Origin: Silene conica
Lineage: Eukaryota; Streptophyta; Magnoliopsida; Caryophyllales; Caryophyllaceae
Length of the DNA stretch: 64,000 nucleotides
Assembly (NCBI GenBank): GCA_029255685.2
Contig: CM055316.2
Span: 67,161,237-67,225,236 of the forward strand
Direction: 5' to 3'
In this document: one piece after another, positions 11,108 to 22,430 of the stretch
How the letters are laid out: the number at the start of each line of letters is the position of its first letter
Position numbering within the stretch: the first letter of the stretch is position 1
The notes under the pieces: generated by a model
The model's database searches: none
Seen by the model: the letters and a program-made list of their open reading frames with translations, nothing else
Told to the model about the DNA's origin: nothing
Position numbers and translations under genes: made by a program

Positions 11108-13170
11108 AGCTGTGGATGGTGACCCACCCATCTACATGGTGGAGAGAAACTCATCTACCCAAATCACCATAGCTGAAGGAGTGGCCTGTAGTCAGAGCCC
11201 TAGGTCAAAGAAACGCCGAATCCTTCGCGGATGACTTCTTCTTTTTGGTCGTTTCTGTTTTTCTTAAGACGTTTTTTTTTGTTTTGCTAAGACTTTCTAG
11301 CTTGCTTTCTTTAAGTTTTTAGGACAACTTTTCCGTTGTGTTTGCGTAGTTAAGACTTTTTGGACTTGTTTCTGGGATCTCGCGCACTTGTGAGGCGCGT
11401 TTTTGATGATTTTTTTCAGGATTGACGAAAGAAGGAAGACCGATGTGCAGAAGAGGGGTCGATCGACCTACCCGTCCGTCACAGCCTGTTCGTTTCTTCC
11501 TCAGGAATCGCGCAACCATCTTGGGTACTTGGGTGGCACTACTAGCCACCAAAACCTCCCAGCTTACGCTGGTTTGGGGAGGTTTTTCTCATACATCTAT
11601 TAACCCAGTGAGTTCTTTCCAGTTTTTCCTTAGCTTTTATTCTCTTTGCATCTTTCCTTTAATTTTCTGGAAACCTTTACTTAGGCTAATGCACAATGGG
11701 GACATTGTGCGGGTTGGTTTGGGGAATGGTTTCGTGTCACATGCATTGCATTTTGTCACACGTTTATTGCATTTCCGTATTGCATTGTTTTTCTTTATTT
11801 TTCCTTATATATACAAAAGAAAAATACAAAAAAATAAAAAAAAAAAATTTCAAAAATTCAAAAAAATGCACGTTTATTTTAGCATATAGGTCGAGTCGGA
11901 ACGGGAGTATTTCAAGGATGATTTTTGCTATCTTACATGTTTATGCCTTTACCTTGCCTTGTCAACTTGTTTTAGTATGAGAATCTTTTGCATATCTACG
12001 AGTTTTTGTCAACTTGCATATCTTGAGACTTGACTTATACCTTGGCAACCTACTATACATTCTAAGTTTTAGAGCTTTATTTCCTGGTTTCTTTCTTAAA
12101 CCAGTTGTCTAGGATGTGAGTAGTACTCCCCTTGGAACATGTTACATCAGTATGCATAAACATGAACTTGAATTGCTATATACTTGTTTTACTATCTCGT
12201 TTTGTGAGTCTTGATACGTGCATTTGGGATCCCTTTTCTCATATTTACCCATAAGCCCTACATAGCCAAAATTGCCTTTTTATTCCCCCCAAAAAAACTA
12301 CATCCCATACTTAGCCTACCCTTCCAAGCTAGTATTTGTGGTCTTTGGTTCTTTTTTTGAGGCATCTTGGTTTTTATGCTATCCTGAGCAAAAAGAGAAA
12401 AGAGAGAAAGAAAACAAAAGAAAGAAAAGAACAGAAAAAGAAAGAAAAAGAAAGAAAGAAAAGAAAAAAAAACGAAAAAATCAAAATATACAGCAAAATC
12501 AGTCGACCGACCCCCTTAATAGGTCGGTCGACCACCTGACAGCATCAGAATGAAAAAAATTCGTTCTGAAATCCCTTTCTTTTATTTGTTATCCCTCCCG
12601 TACTTCATTCAAAAATATTTGGGAGTCCTTTCTTATATTTGATGTGAGAGTTGTGCTACAAAAGAGCACCTTCTTAATATCAAAGAGTTGTGAAATATGA
12701 TGTTGGGAAACGGTTTTACTAGCTTGGCTATTAACCCCACATATCCAAAAACATCTTAACCACTTTTTACCTTTTACCTCACATAACTTTCATTACCTGA
12801 ATTGCATGTATCCAAGTCACTTAATGGGTTTGTTATACATAGTTGTAGAATTCTTGTTCATATTAGATTGCAGGCATGTTTTCATGGGTCGCAGTTAGGT
12901 GAGTGTCTTTACAAATACTTCTTTCTATCTTCTACATATAGTCACCCTTTGCTTCATGAGTGTCTCGAGCGTACCGCGAGAGTCCATGGTATAAAGTCTT
13001 TATAGTCTCTAGTTTTGCACGTTTGACGACCCTATAACTCGTTTGCATGATTTGAATGCTTTCTCATTTTGTACTTGGCATTGGTTTAGGCTTACATGTA
13101 AATTTCGCTCTGAGATTGAAATCGTTCAATTAGTTAAGATCGAGTCTAGTTCTTGCTTGAGGACAAGCAA
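11108..13170 (+). other. Non-coding internal region of the gag-only element
   Basis: About 2 kb lie between gag and the PPT without pol motifs. A (GA)-rich tract, 'aaaagagaaaagagagaaag', spans about 12389-12480, followed at 12502-12536 by two inverted copies of the GTCGACCGACC motif. Another degenerate copy is at about 11458-11470. ORFs here are low-complexity K/E/R reading of the purine tract and are not called. Confidence 0.7.
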
Positions 13171-13189
13171 GGGTTTGGTTTGGGGAATT
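13171..13189 (+). promoter_or_regulatory. Polypurine tract of the gag-only element
   Basis: The sequence GGTTTGGTTTGGGGAATT sits directly before the 3' LTR start TGATGCGTG at 13190. Its position and G-rich character fit the plus-strand primer, although it contains several T residues. Confidence 0.7.
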
Positions 13190-14204
13190 TGATGCGTGTC
13201 TATTTTATGATGTTTTACATCTATTTTTACACGCATTTTAGAGCTCATTTACGATGTTTTAGCCTTTATTTCCCAACTTTTGTCTACTTTCGTATTTTTA
13301 TGCTATTTTGCAGAATTATGCGGAAAAAGGGCGATTTTAAACCAAATCCGTCCTCAAGTGATTTTTATGGCTAAGGACACGAAAGAACAAGCCTAGCGCA
13401 CATTTCAAGGCCTAAAGATAGCATAAGCAAAGGTGCATATAGCAAAGAATCGATCCACGACATTGCAGCATGTTTCAAATGGCTATATCTCGAGTTCTAG
13501 AGCTGATAATGGAGTGATTCTAGTTGTAGGTGAAAGCTTATCCTCTTAGCTTTCCAACGCCGCAAGAATCGCTTGATTACGATAAGTAACGAAGAAATGG
13601 CAGCTGTTTTAAGATCGACGCGCGCTGCAGTCCTGACATCAGGTCGACCGACCTACTAATTGGGTCGACCGACCACAGCACAGACCCAGAAGTTTCCGCA
13701 AAGCCCAATTAAGTTATTAGGTCATTAAGAGGTCGACCGACCCAAAAAGTAGGTCGACCGACCAGGCGACTGTGTTTCCGCGATTTTTATTACGGGCTTT
13801 GCTCCTAATCTTGTAATTAGAACTTATTTAAGGAGACCTAAACTCGAAAATTAGGTCAAGCAATTTATGTTAGACAAGCAGCCCAGATTAGAGAAAACTC
13901 CATAGTTTAGAGAGAATATTTTCCAAGTTTCAATCTTTGTTCTTGAATTTCAATTAAGCTTGTAAGTTTGCTACAATTAATCTTTCTCTTTCAATTAATT
14001 TTATTGTTCATCCTATTATTGTTTCCCAATACATGTTTTCCCTTTTATTGTCATCTTTAATTATGTTAATTCCTTTGATGTTCTTGATTCTTGTTGTTGT
14101 TAGTTTCATAGTTAAAATCATGCATAGCTAATTCTTGTGATTAGGAATTAGGGGAACCATGGCAAAGACTTGAGTTTGATAGTTTCACTACAAGAAAAAC
14201 TGAA

Positions 14205-14440
14205 CCGGGCGACAATATTTGGCGACTGCAATGGTCTGTCGCCAATTTGATGACTAAAAAAATACTCGGGCGACTGAAATTAGTCGCCAATTTGATTGGC
14301 GACTGAACTTTTTCCCCAAATTTCCCACCACCGACACAATCGGGCGACTGATTTTACAGTTTGGCGACAGAAAATCCGTCGCTAAAGTTGGCGACAGACA
14401 ATTTCAGTCGCCAATTTCACGAATCCGTCGCCAATTTGCG
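14205..14440. repeat. Left subterminal GGCGACTG array of CACTA 2
   Basis: Alternating GGCGACTG and CAGTCGCC units with GACGG variants, reaching into the first short ORF. The matching array on the right is at about 20605-20960. They are probable binding sites for the TnpA-like protein encoded in the same element; the role is inferred. Confidence 0.75.
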
Positions 14441-15126
14441 ATATAGAAACAGAACCGCAGTTCAGTCCCTCTCCTTATTCGCAATTACACAAACACACAA
14501 ACACACGAATCCTCACCAATTTGCGAAAACCACCACCACCACCACCCTACCCTACGTGTTCCGGCCACCCTCAACACCACTGTCACCGGATTCCGGCCAC
14601 CACCACCACCACCCTACTTGTTCTTACCTTCATTCAACCCATTTAAGGTTTGTATACTCTCTTGTAGTTCAATTTCAATTTCAATTTTTTGATTGATTGT
14701 TGGTTTGTTTTGTGCATTTAGTGATTGTAGTAGGTTATTAAGACCGTCTTAGCTTATTAGGTTTTGATTAATTAGGTATTAGAAGCCAATTAGCATATTA
14801 ATAAGATAATTGTGGGTTAGGGTTTATAAGAAGTTTGTATAAGACGATGTTGTTAGCCTTATTGATGTTGGTTAATTAGATTAAAGTAGTCGATTAGGAT
14901 GTTTAATAGCTTATTAGGATGTTAGTTAGATTATACTAGCTTATTAAGACCGTCTTAAATTAGCTTATAAGTTTGTGGTTAATTGTATAATTGGAACTTG
15001 TTGTTAATAAATTGTTATTATTATGTGATTGAGGTTTTTTTTCAGTTAAGTGAGTATAGTTTTAATTTAGATATATGTATTTTTAGTGTTGAAAATTGTT
15101 TTTTGGGTTTTTTTGTTTAGATTAAA

Positions 15127-18100
15127 ATGAAGAGATTGGAACGTTCATGGATGTATGATGGAGGGTTATTAGATATTAAGAAGAGACGTTCTAATGCTAG
15201 GTTTATAGAGGGTGTTGCCGAGTTTATTGAGTTTGCTAAGCAACAAGAGGAATATGACTCGTTAGAAAATAAACTTAGGTGTCCTTGTAGCAAATGTCGA
15301 AATATGAAATACCTATATGTCATTGAGGTACAAGAACATCTCTATACAAATGGGTTTCGTCCAAATTATTATAATTGGATTTCTCATGGAGAAGCCTATT
15401 CCCCAATTCACGAACAACCTCACATCGAACATGTTGACGAAAACCCATATAGAGATATGGTTGTTGATGCCTTGGAGTTTAATGTAGCCAATAATGACGA
15501 TGACCGTGTAGCCTTGAATGAAGAGCAACCTCCAAATCCCCAAGCAAAAGGTTTTTTTTGACATGTTAAAAGTTGCGGAACAACCTTTATACGAAGGGAG
15601 CAGAATGTCATTATTACAAGCCGCCTCTAGGATAGTAACCTTGAAGTGTGAGTATAATATGCCATTTCCTGCCGTTGATGGTATTGCTTCTTTCCTTGAG
15701 GATGTTATCCCTGAAGATAACGTCATGACTCGAAGTTTCTACAACACCAAAAAAAATAGTTAAAGGTCTTCAGTTACCACATCAAAAGATCGATGCTTGT
15801 CCCGAAGGATGTATGTTGTTTTGGAAAGATGATGCGTTACTTGACAAGTGCAGAAAATGTGGAAGGGATAGATTTCAGACAAGCGATGGAGATGTTGTTT
15901 TCAAAACGAAAAAAGGCAACAAGAGAAGTAATAGGGGTCAAAAGTGTAAGAAACCAATAGCAGAAAACCAATTAATTTACCTTCCTCTTTCCCCTAGACT
16001 TCAAAGAATTTATTCTACCAAAAAACTTGCCGAACAAATGACATGGCACAAAGAAAATCCACGTACTCCTGGGAAGATGTGTCATCCAAGTGACGGGGAA
16101 GAATGGAAACGATTTGATCAAATCTATCCTGAATTTGCCGAGGAACCCCGGAATGTGCGACTTGGCTTGTGTACGGATGGATTTAGTCCTTTTACCCAAT
16201 TTGGTAAGAATTACTCTTGTTGGCCCGTAATGGTCACACCATACAACTTACCGCCTTGGTTATGTATGAAAAGAGAATTCATTTTCTTGTCTCTCATTAT
16301 TCCCGGTCCTAAAAATCTGAAAGGCCATTTGGATGTTTATTTACAACCATTAGTGGAAGAATTGAGACAATTGTGGGAAGTTGGGGTGGAAACATATGAT
16401 GTTTTCAGAAAGCAGAATTTTCAACTAAGAGCTTCACTTTTATGGACAATAAACGATTTTCCCGCATATGGTATGCTATCTGGCTGGGCTACTGCGGGAC
16501 AAAAAGCATGTCCTCGTTGCATGGGTGAAAGTAAAGCTTTTTGGCTTCCGAATTCCAAGAAAATTAGTTGGTTTGATTGTCATAGATGCTTTTTACCACT
16601 AAATCATTCTCTTAGGAGAAACAAGAAAGCTTTCAAAAAAGGGAAAGAGGTACTTGATGATGCCCCGGATCATCTTCCGGGTGATGAGGTATGGGAGTTG
16701 ATATGTGATTTCCCATCTTCTATTGATGGTACTGAAGAAGAGTTTAAAGAACTCAAAAAGAAGAAAAATGGTTGGTTTAAAAGAAGCATATTTTGGGACC
16801 TTCCATATTGGAAAACAATGTTAATCAGACACAACTTGGATGTGATGCATATAGAAAAGAATTTTTTTGAGCAATTAATTGACATGATCATGGATGTCGA
16901 AGGCGAAACATGTGACACTATTGGATCAAGAAAAGACTTGAAGTTGTTTTGTGATCGTCCCAAATTACATATTCGCAATGATGGGTCCAAGCCAAAAGCC
17001 ATTTACACTCTAGACAAACCACAAAGGAAGGTATTATGTGAGTGGTTACGAAATCTGAAATTCCCCGATGGATATGCTTCAGATTTTCGTCGATGTGTTG
17101 ATCTTAAGAGGCTCAGGTTACAAGGCATGAAAAGTCATGATTGTCATGTATTCATGGAGCGACTATTACCCGTTGCTTTGAAACATCTCCTCCCAACCAC
17201 GGTATGGAATGCAATTGTTGAGATTAGTCAATTTTTTAGAGATTTATGTTCGTCCTCAATATGTGTTGATGACATGATTCGTCTCGAAGATCAAATACCA
17301 CTAATATTATGTAAGCTTGAGATGATCTTTCCCCCTTCATTTTTCAACTCAATGGAGCATCTACCGGTCCATTTGCCCTACGAAGCCAAAGTTGGAGGAC
17401 CCGTTCAATATAGATGGATGTATCCATTTGAAAGGTAATAATAAGAGTATTACATATTTTTGAAATTTTAGATTAACTAATATATTACAAACTTTAATTA
17501 ACAACAACGTAATGATTATATATAGGTTTCTTAATCATTTGAAGAAAAAGATTGGAAACAAAGCAAAGGTTGAAGGTTCTATATGCAATGCCTATTTAAC
17601 GGAAGAGATTGCAAATTTTTGTTCTCTCTACTTTGAAAAACATATAGAAACCAAAGCAAAAAACTTAAATCTTGATGAAGCAGATGAAGTTGATACAAGT
17701 ATACCCGAGTTTTTTCAAACTCAAGATGGTGAAGGTTGTTCCTCTAAAGGTGGAACGAGATATTTGGATGACAAGGAATACAATCGTGCTCACTTATACG
17801 TTCTATCAAATAGCGAGATCTTAGAGCCATATGAAACGAAGTTTGTGGATGATTTCATTAAGGAACATCCTAATGTAAGTAGGGATGATGTTTGGGATAA
17901 ACATGAAGACAAATTCCCAAAATGGTTTCTGAACCATGTGCTTGAGTTCAATATCCAAGATGATTTGATAAGGAGTTTAGCCTTCGGTCGTTCACGCTTG
18001 GTTAAGACGCGGAACCGATATTCAGTTAATGGATTTAATTTCCACACATTCGACCATGGTAAGGGTAAGGCTAGATGCAATTATGGTGTTACTATTTCTT

Positions 18101-18699
18101 CCGTTGATGACCACGAATATTATGGTATTATAAAGGACATTTTTGAGATGTCTTACAATGGTCGTGATCGAGCTTACAAGACTACCTTATTCAAGATTGA
18201 GTGGAAGGATAATTCCCCGGCTGGAATGAGAACACATGAATGTTACAAGCTTGTAGAAGTGAATCGTACCCGAACATACCCTAAGTATGATCCATTTATA
18301 CTTGCACATCAGGCTCAACAAGTGTATTTCGCTTCCTATCCAAGCACGACAAATGATAGAAATAGTAAGGCATGGTGGGCAGTCATTAAGACAAAGGCAC
18401 GATCACAAATTGATACCTCCTTTTTTCAAGAAGAAATAGTAGCAAATGGGACAATTTTGTCTCCAACAGACGAAATCATTCACGATAATGAAGATGAAGA
18501 TGATGATGAGTTGGAAGAGGAGGAGGATAATGAGACTATTAATATTGAGTTGGAAGAAGGATGGGAGGAAGTTGAAGAAGTAGTGAGAGTGCATGATGAT
18601 GACGATGTAGGTGATGATGATGACAATGAGGATGAGGATGAGGATGTTGGTGATAATGATGATCATGAAGATCTAGAAGAGGATGAGGATGATGATTAA
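15127..18699 (+). pseudogene. TNP2-like CACTA transposase, two one-base frameshifts
   Basis: Reading starts at MKRLERSWMYDG with the Transpos_assoc zinc region (CPCSKCRN). A run of eight T (15552-15559) shifts the frame; one T fewer restores QAKGFFDMLKVAEQ. A run of eight A (15749-15756) does the same before KIVKGLQLPHQK. The Transposase_21 core follows (15813-17434) with LCTDGFSPF, TINDFPAYGMLSGW, CPRCMGESKAFWL and HNLDVMHIEKNF. An intron runs 17435-17525 (GT..AG), joining GAA AG to G TTT CTT. The second exon (17526-18699) ends the DUF4218 part and carries a DUF4216-like part (GVTISSVDDHEYYG, LFKIEWKDN) and a strongly acidic D/E tail. The length of about 1150 residues is normal for the family. 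It cuts and joins CACTA ends. Confidence 0.85.
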
Positions 18700-18796
18700 T
18701 TTGGTATATAATAGTTGTACAATTTAAATTCATGATTGATAGGTTTATTTTATGTTTTTTCTTCACCTACTAATATTTTCATTTATGTGATTGTAG

Positions 18797-20380
18797 ATGG
18801 CAGGAGGTCGAGGTAGAGTGCGAGGCGGTGGCAGTAATCGCGCTAATATTTCATCCGTGCAAGAAGAAGAGGAACCAGTAGAAGAGGAGGTACAGATCGA
18901 GCCTCAAGTGGATGAGGACTCGGACGATGGTATACAGATCCAGTACACCCAGGATAACCGGATTATACTTGATCCGGCGGGACTATGGTAAGTGTTGTTG
19001 TTTATTAAATGTGTATTATTCTATTTTTAAAGTAATAAATTGATTTGTTATAATTAACAATTTTTTGTTACAGGTTTAGACATCAGACTCCTCGTCGAGG
19101 GGTAGTCGCTAGCACAAAGGAGAGTTTGTTAGGTCCTGTGCCTACTTCTTGGGGGAAAGCTAGCAAGGCTCAAAAAGGAGCTTGGTTCAATGCGTATCGG
19201 GTAATTGCATTAATTATAGTTGTTTTTTAACTCATTAAGCTAACTACTAATTACATTTAATGTTTTTTTCTTTTGTGTAGCAATCTTTCTATTGGGCTCC
19301 TGAACATGAACAATCCGTCCTTGATAGGTACCATGAAGTTGGTAAAGCAAGATATAGAGACTATATCTACAAGATTGTTACAAGAAAGAAGGAACCGGAG
19401 CATCTAAAAGGTACATGTAATATATAAGTTTTGTCACTTGTAAATACAAGAATTAATGAAATATCTTAATACTACTAACATACTTTTTAATTGTAGGTGA
19501 GAAATATCAAGATCTCCTGAAGCGACGCGAGACTCCCGAGTTCCAAGCCGTGTCCGCTCAAAAGAAGATCAACAAAAGAAGAGGGAAGAAAGATGCGGAG
19601 GTCGAGCCTAACAATCACGGGGGATCACGATCATTTTTGACGCGTATTTTTAGTGTAAGTCTTGAATGAATACTTCTTTTCTGAATGAATATACTATACT
19701 TGTTATATTAACAATTTTCCCTATTTAGGGAGGGAAGAAGAAGAAGGATAGCAGCAACAACGACGGGGGCAACAAAGAAGGCGGTAACAAAGACGGCGGT
19801 GATGACGATGCCCGAACTTTTCCTTGACACCCATTCCAAGGTCAACGAAAAGACGCAGAGAAGAATCTGGATTAAGGCGAAGGACAAATCGTTATATCTA
19901 AGATAATTTCTCTCAACTAATGATGTTTTTTTGTTAACTTCGACAATGATTGTTTTTGCGTAACTAATAATAGTTTTCTTAATGTTATAGGAGGCATATG
20001 AGGCAGAGAAAGAGGCCCACCCTGAGCGGGATGATAATGAAATTTGGTTCAAATTGGTGGATGGTTACAAGAAGGGTATGGTATATGGGGACGGACAAGC
20101 TCATGGGGTGTTTTACAAAGAACCGGCTAGAAGGTCCTCATATGAGCCGCGACAAACCTACGAGCCGTCTCTTGTAAGTCAATTGCAATCGCAACTTGAC
20201 CGAGAAAGAGCGGAAAGAGATGAGGAAATGCGGTTGATGAGAGAACGTCTTAAGGCCATGGAGACATATTTCTACTCTTGCAACCCCGGTTCACGGCCAT
20301 TTAATGAAGATCCTAATGATCCAAGAGGAAAGGGAGGCGACGGTAGTGGAGCTAGCATGGGATTTCAAGCAGTTAATTAG
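18797..20380 (+). CDS. TnpA-like (Transposase_24) second CACTA protein, multi-exon
   Basis: Predicted exons are 18797-18987 (MAGGRGRVRGGGSNR start, acidic), 19074-19200, 19281-19410, 19497-19654, 19733 to about 19908, and 19991-20380. Using the AG at 19731-19732 keeps the reading frame into MPELFLDTHSKVNEKTQ, whereas the AG at 19727-19728 runs into a stop. No clear GT donor was found near 19908, so that junction is uncertain. The last exon has EAHPERDDNEIWFKLVDGYK and a coiled coil (LVSQLQSQLDRERAERDEEM). The family resembles Transposase_24, which in CACTA elements sits downstream of TNP2 and is thought to bind subterminal repeats. Confidence 0.65.
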
Positions 20381-21457
20381 TTTAGTAACTTAGGAAAAAT
20401 TGTCGAACGTGGAGATTTATTAGTTTAGTTAACGTGTTCTTGTAATTTGATAACGGTTCTCTTTTTCTATAAAAGGAGATTTGGTTGTTGTTTCAAAAGG
20501 TGTTCGTCACCAATTGCTGGTTACTTTCTGGTTGCAGGTGTACTGAAATTATTTCGTATTGGATTTGGCAGAAACGAAATGATTTTCATGAAAAATGTCC
20601 AGGAATTTTGGCGACTGCAATGATGTAATGGCGACTGAATTCAGTCGCCAAAACAAAGCACCTAAAACCAAAGCCCCTGGAAAGTCAGGAGCATTGGCGA
20701 CGGAAAAGGAGGTATTGGCGACGGACAGTCTGTCGCCAATTTGGCGACTGCTACGATTTTGTCGCCAATTTGGCGACTGCCATTTCTGTCGCCAAATTGT
20801 ATGTATGGCGACTACCTCTCATGTCGCCAAATTTGGCGACGGATTTCAGTCGCCCGAGTTTTTTTGGCGACAAAAGTCAGCGACAAGTTTTTGGCGACTG
20901 TTGTCCGTCGCCAATAGGTGTTTGGCGACGGATTTCAGTCGCCAATATTTGTCGCCCGATTCAGTTTTCGTTGTAGTGTTTTATGATTAAATTACCAAAC
21001 CCCCATTGTTGTTGGTGAACTAATCCTTGAGATTGAAAGATTACTAGGATTAGTTTAACAACAACTTTGGGATTGCCCTATGAACGAAAGTTTAGTGCTT
21101 TTCTAGGAACTCTAAGACCGTAAGGATTGGGTAGAATATTGACCTAAAGGTTTATTCTTTGTTCCTTGGGATTGTGTTATTTGGTTATTTTACCCTTTAT
21201 TGACTTGCCCTAGCCATGGGGAACCGAAGTTCCTAATCTCCTTTTCATCTTATTTTAATTCTCTTGTTTATTTTGCTCTTTTAGTTGTTAGTTCAAATCT
21301 TAAATCAACCCCCTTTTTTTGGTTACTTGTAATAGACTTTAAATTCGCAAACATAATTAACCTTGTCTCCTTGTGGTTCGACCCTTGACTTATCCTATCT
21401 AGTTTAAGCTGAGGTTTTATAAATCTTATCTTTGGCACCCCTCAACGACGGGTGTCA

Positions 21458-21653
21458 ATTATCCTATAGGTGTGACCTTTAAATTAGGGATCAACTGATT
21501 ATCGCCATCATATGACAGTAACGTCAAACTTCTAGTGAGCCAATCGTTACCGATAAACGTTAACCAACTGATTAATATAATAAGTATCCCTGTGTGATCC
21601 TGTAAAAGATTTATTCAAATAATCAAACACTGTGGAGGACATTTACTCCAACA
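21458..21653 (-). repeat. Copia 3' LTR, proximal half
   Basis: On the minus strand the LTR begins at 21653 with TGTTGGAGTAAATGTCCTCC, right after a purine-rich PPT (complement of 21654-21665). It is cut at 21458-21462 by the ATTAT target site of the gag-only element and continues at 580-1620. Confidence 0.75.
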
Positions 21654-21665
21654 ATCTCCCACTTG

Positions 21666-22430
21666 TCCTACAAGTGTGTGTGCGATTACGATTCTCATAT
21701 CCATAAATTATTCTCCCACTCAATGGAAGACAAATTGCAAAGTCTCACCTTACAAGGTCGTATCTCCCAAGTAATCATATCGAGAGTGGTTTCCTGGACT
21801 AGAGAGTAACATAACTGATACGAATCATATTTGAGCATGGCCATGCGTTTAAGTTACTACTCCTCGAGTGGCCCTGAGAAATGTATATAAAACCTGATAA
21901 AGGCTGGATATTTTCGTTGACTTATAACCTGCCGATGGAAGCACAACATGAAATGGCCCAGTAAAAGTCCGATTGGCCTCTTTTTACGGTGCGACCTAGG
22001 ACAGAAACCTAAACCACCCAAAAACTGTCTATATCGCATGAAATAAACAATGGTCAAAAGAACCGACTTTAGGAATCACAATAGACGTCCCATCCACGAC
22101 CAAGCACCTAATGTATCTTAACATTTAGGACTCTATGTTGTGGTCACTATGTCCTATGCGATATCATATACCCATATTTGTTATTGATCAGTCAAACGCT
22201 TGACTTATGGAATATTGAACCTTTCATCCTTCAACTAACAAAATAATCACCTGAGTTATCAGCTCATATTGGTGTTTACGAACAATGCAGACATATAAAG
22301 TAAAATAGTTCACTGTGTGATGTTCAAAATTGTCATACAATCCACATGTAATACAATATAAAGAAATTCAATGATTTTATTAAGTAATAATTGAAATGAT
22401 AAACTATCAATCAAATATTGTTTATTATAA
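21666..22430 (-). other. Copia 3' non-coding stretch between RNase H and PPT
   Basis: About 760 bp without a long ORF. It lies where copia elements carry untranslated sequence between pol and the PPT. Nothing else is recognised. Confidence 0.5.

Larger units (their letters stand above)
14186..20978 (+). mobile_element. CACTA (En/Spm) transposon with TNP2-like and TnpA-like genes
   Basis: The imperfect TIRs are CACTACAAGAAAAACTGAAC at 14186 and, at the other end, the complement of TTCAGTTTTCGTTGTAGTG ending at 20978. The duplication TTT flanks it at 14183-14185 and 20979-20981. The empty site is visible in the 5' LTR. Subterminal arrays of TTGGCGACTG/GACGG and their complements lie at about 14210-14440 and 20605-20960. 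Two genes in the usual order are carried on the plus strand. It is close to a complete autonomous element. Confidence 0.92.
1621..21457 (+). mobile_element. Gag-only gypsy-like LTR retrotransposon (TR-GAG type) with three nested insertions
   Basis: Two LTRs of about 1.48 kb (insertions removed) start TGATGCGTGTC and end GGGTGTCA. They are flanked by ATTAT at 1616-1620 and 21458-21462. The order is 5' LTR (1621-9238), PBS (9244-9260), gag-like ORF (9416-11107), about 2 kb of non-coding DNA, PPT (13171-13189) and 3' LTR (13190-21457). The internal region is about 3.95 kb and shows no protease, RT, RNase H or integrase, so mobilisation would need proteins in trans. The organisation resembles the TR-GAG class of plant non-autonomous elements. 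The gag resembles Athila/Tat-type gypsy gag. Confidence 0.88.
13190..21457 (+). repeat. 3' LTR of the gag-only element, interrupted by a CACTA
   Basis: The LTR segments are 13190-14185 and 20979-21457. They correspond to the 5' LTR with only scattered substitutions and carry the same four GGTCGACCGACC motifs at about 13642-13765. It ends GGGTGTCA at 21457, followed by ATTAT. Confidence 0.87.

Noticed and set aside
12272-12553. K/E/R-rich ORFs
   Set aside because: They follow the purine tract of the retrotransposon and have no domain.
15313-15726. Antisense ORFs opposite the TNP2 N-terminus
   Set aside because: Shadow frames without domain support; the sense strand carries the Transpos_assoc motif.
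18403-18766. Long antisense ORFs opposite the TNP2 acidic tail
   Set aside because: They are the complement of GAT/GAA repeats and give only I/H-rich low-complexity protein.
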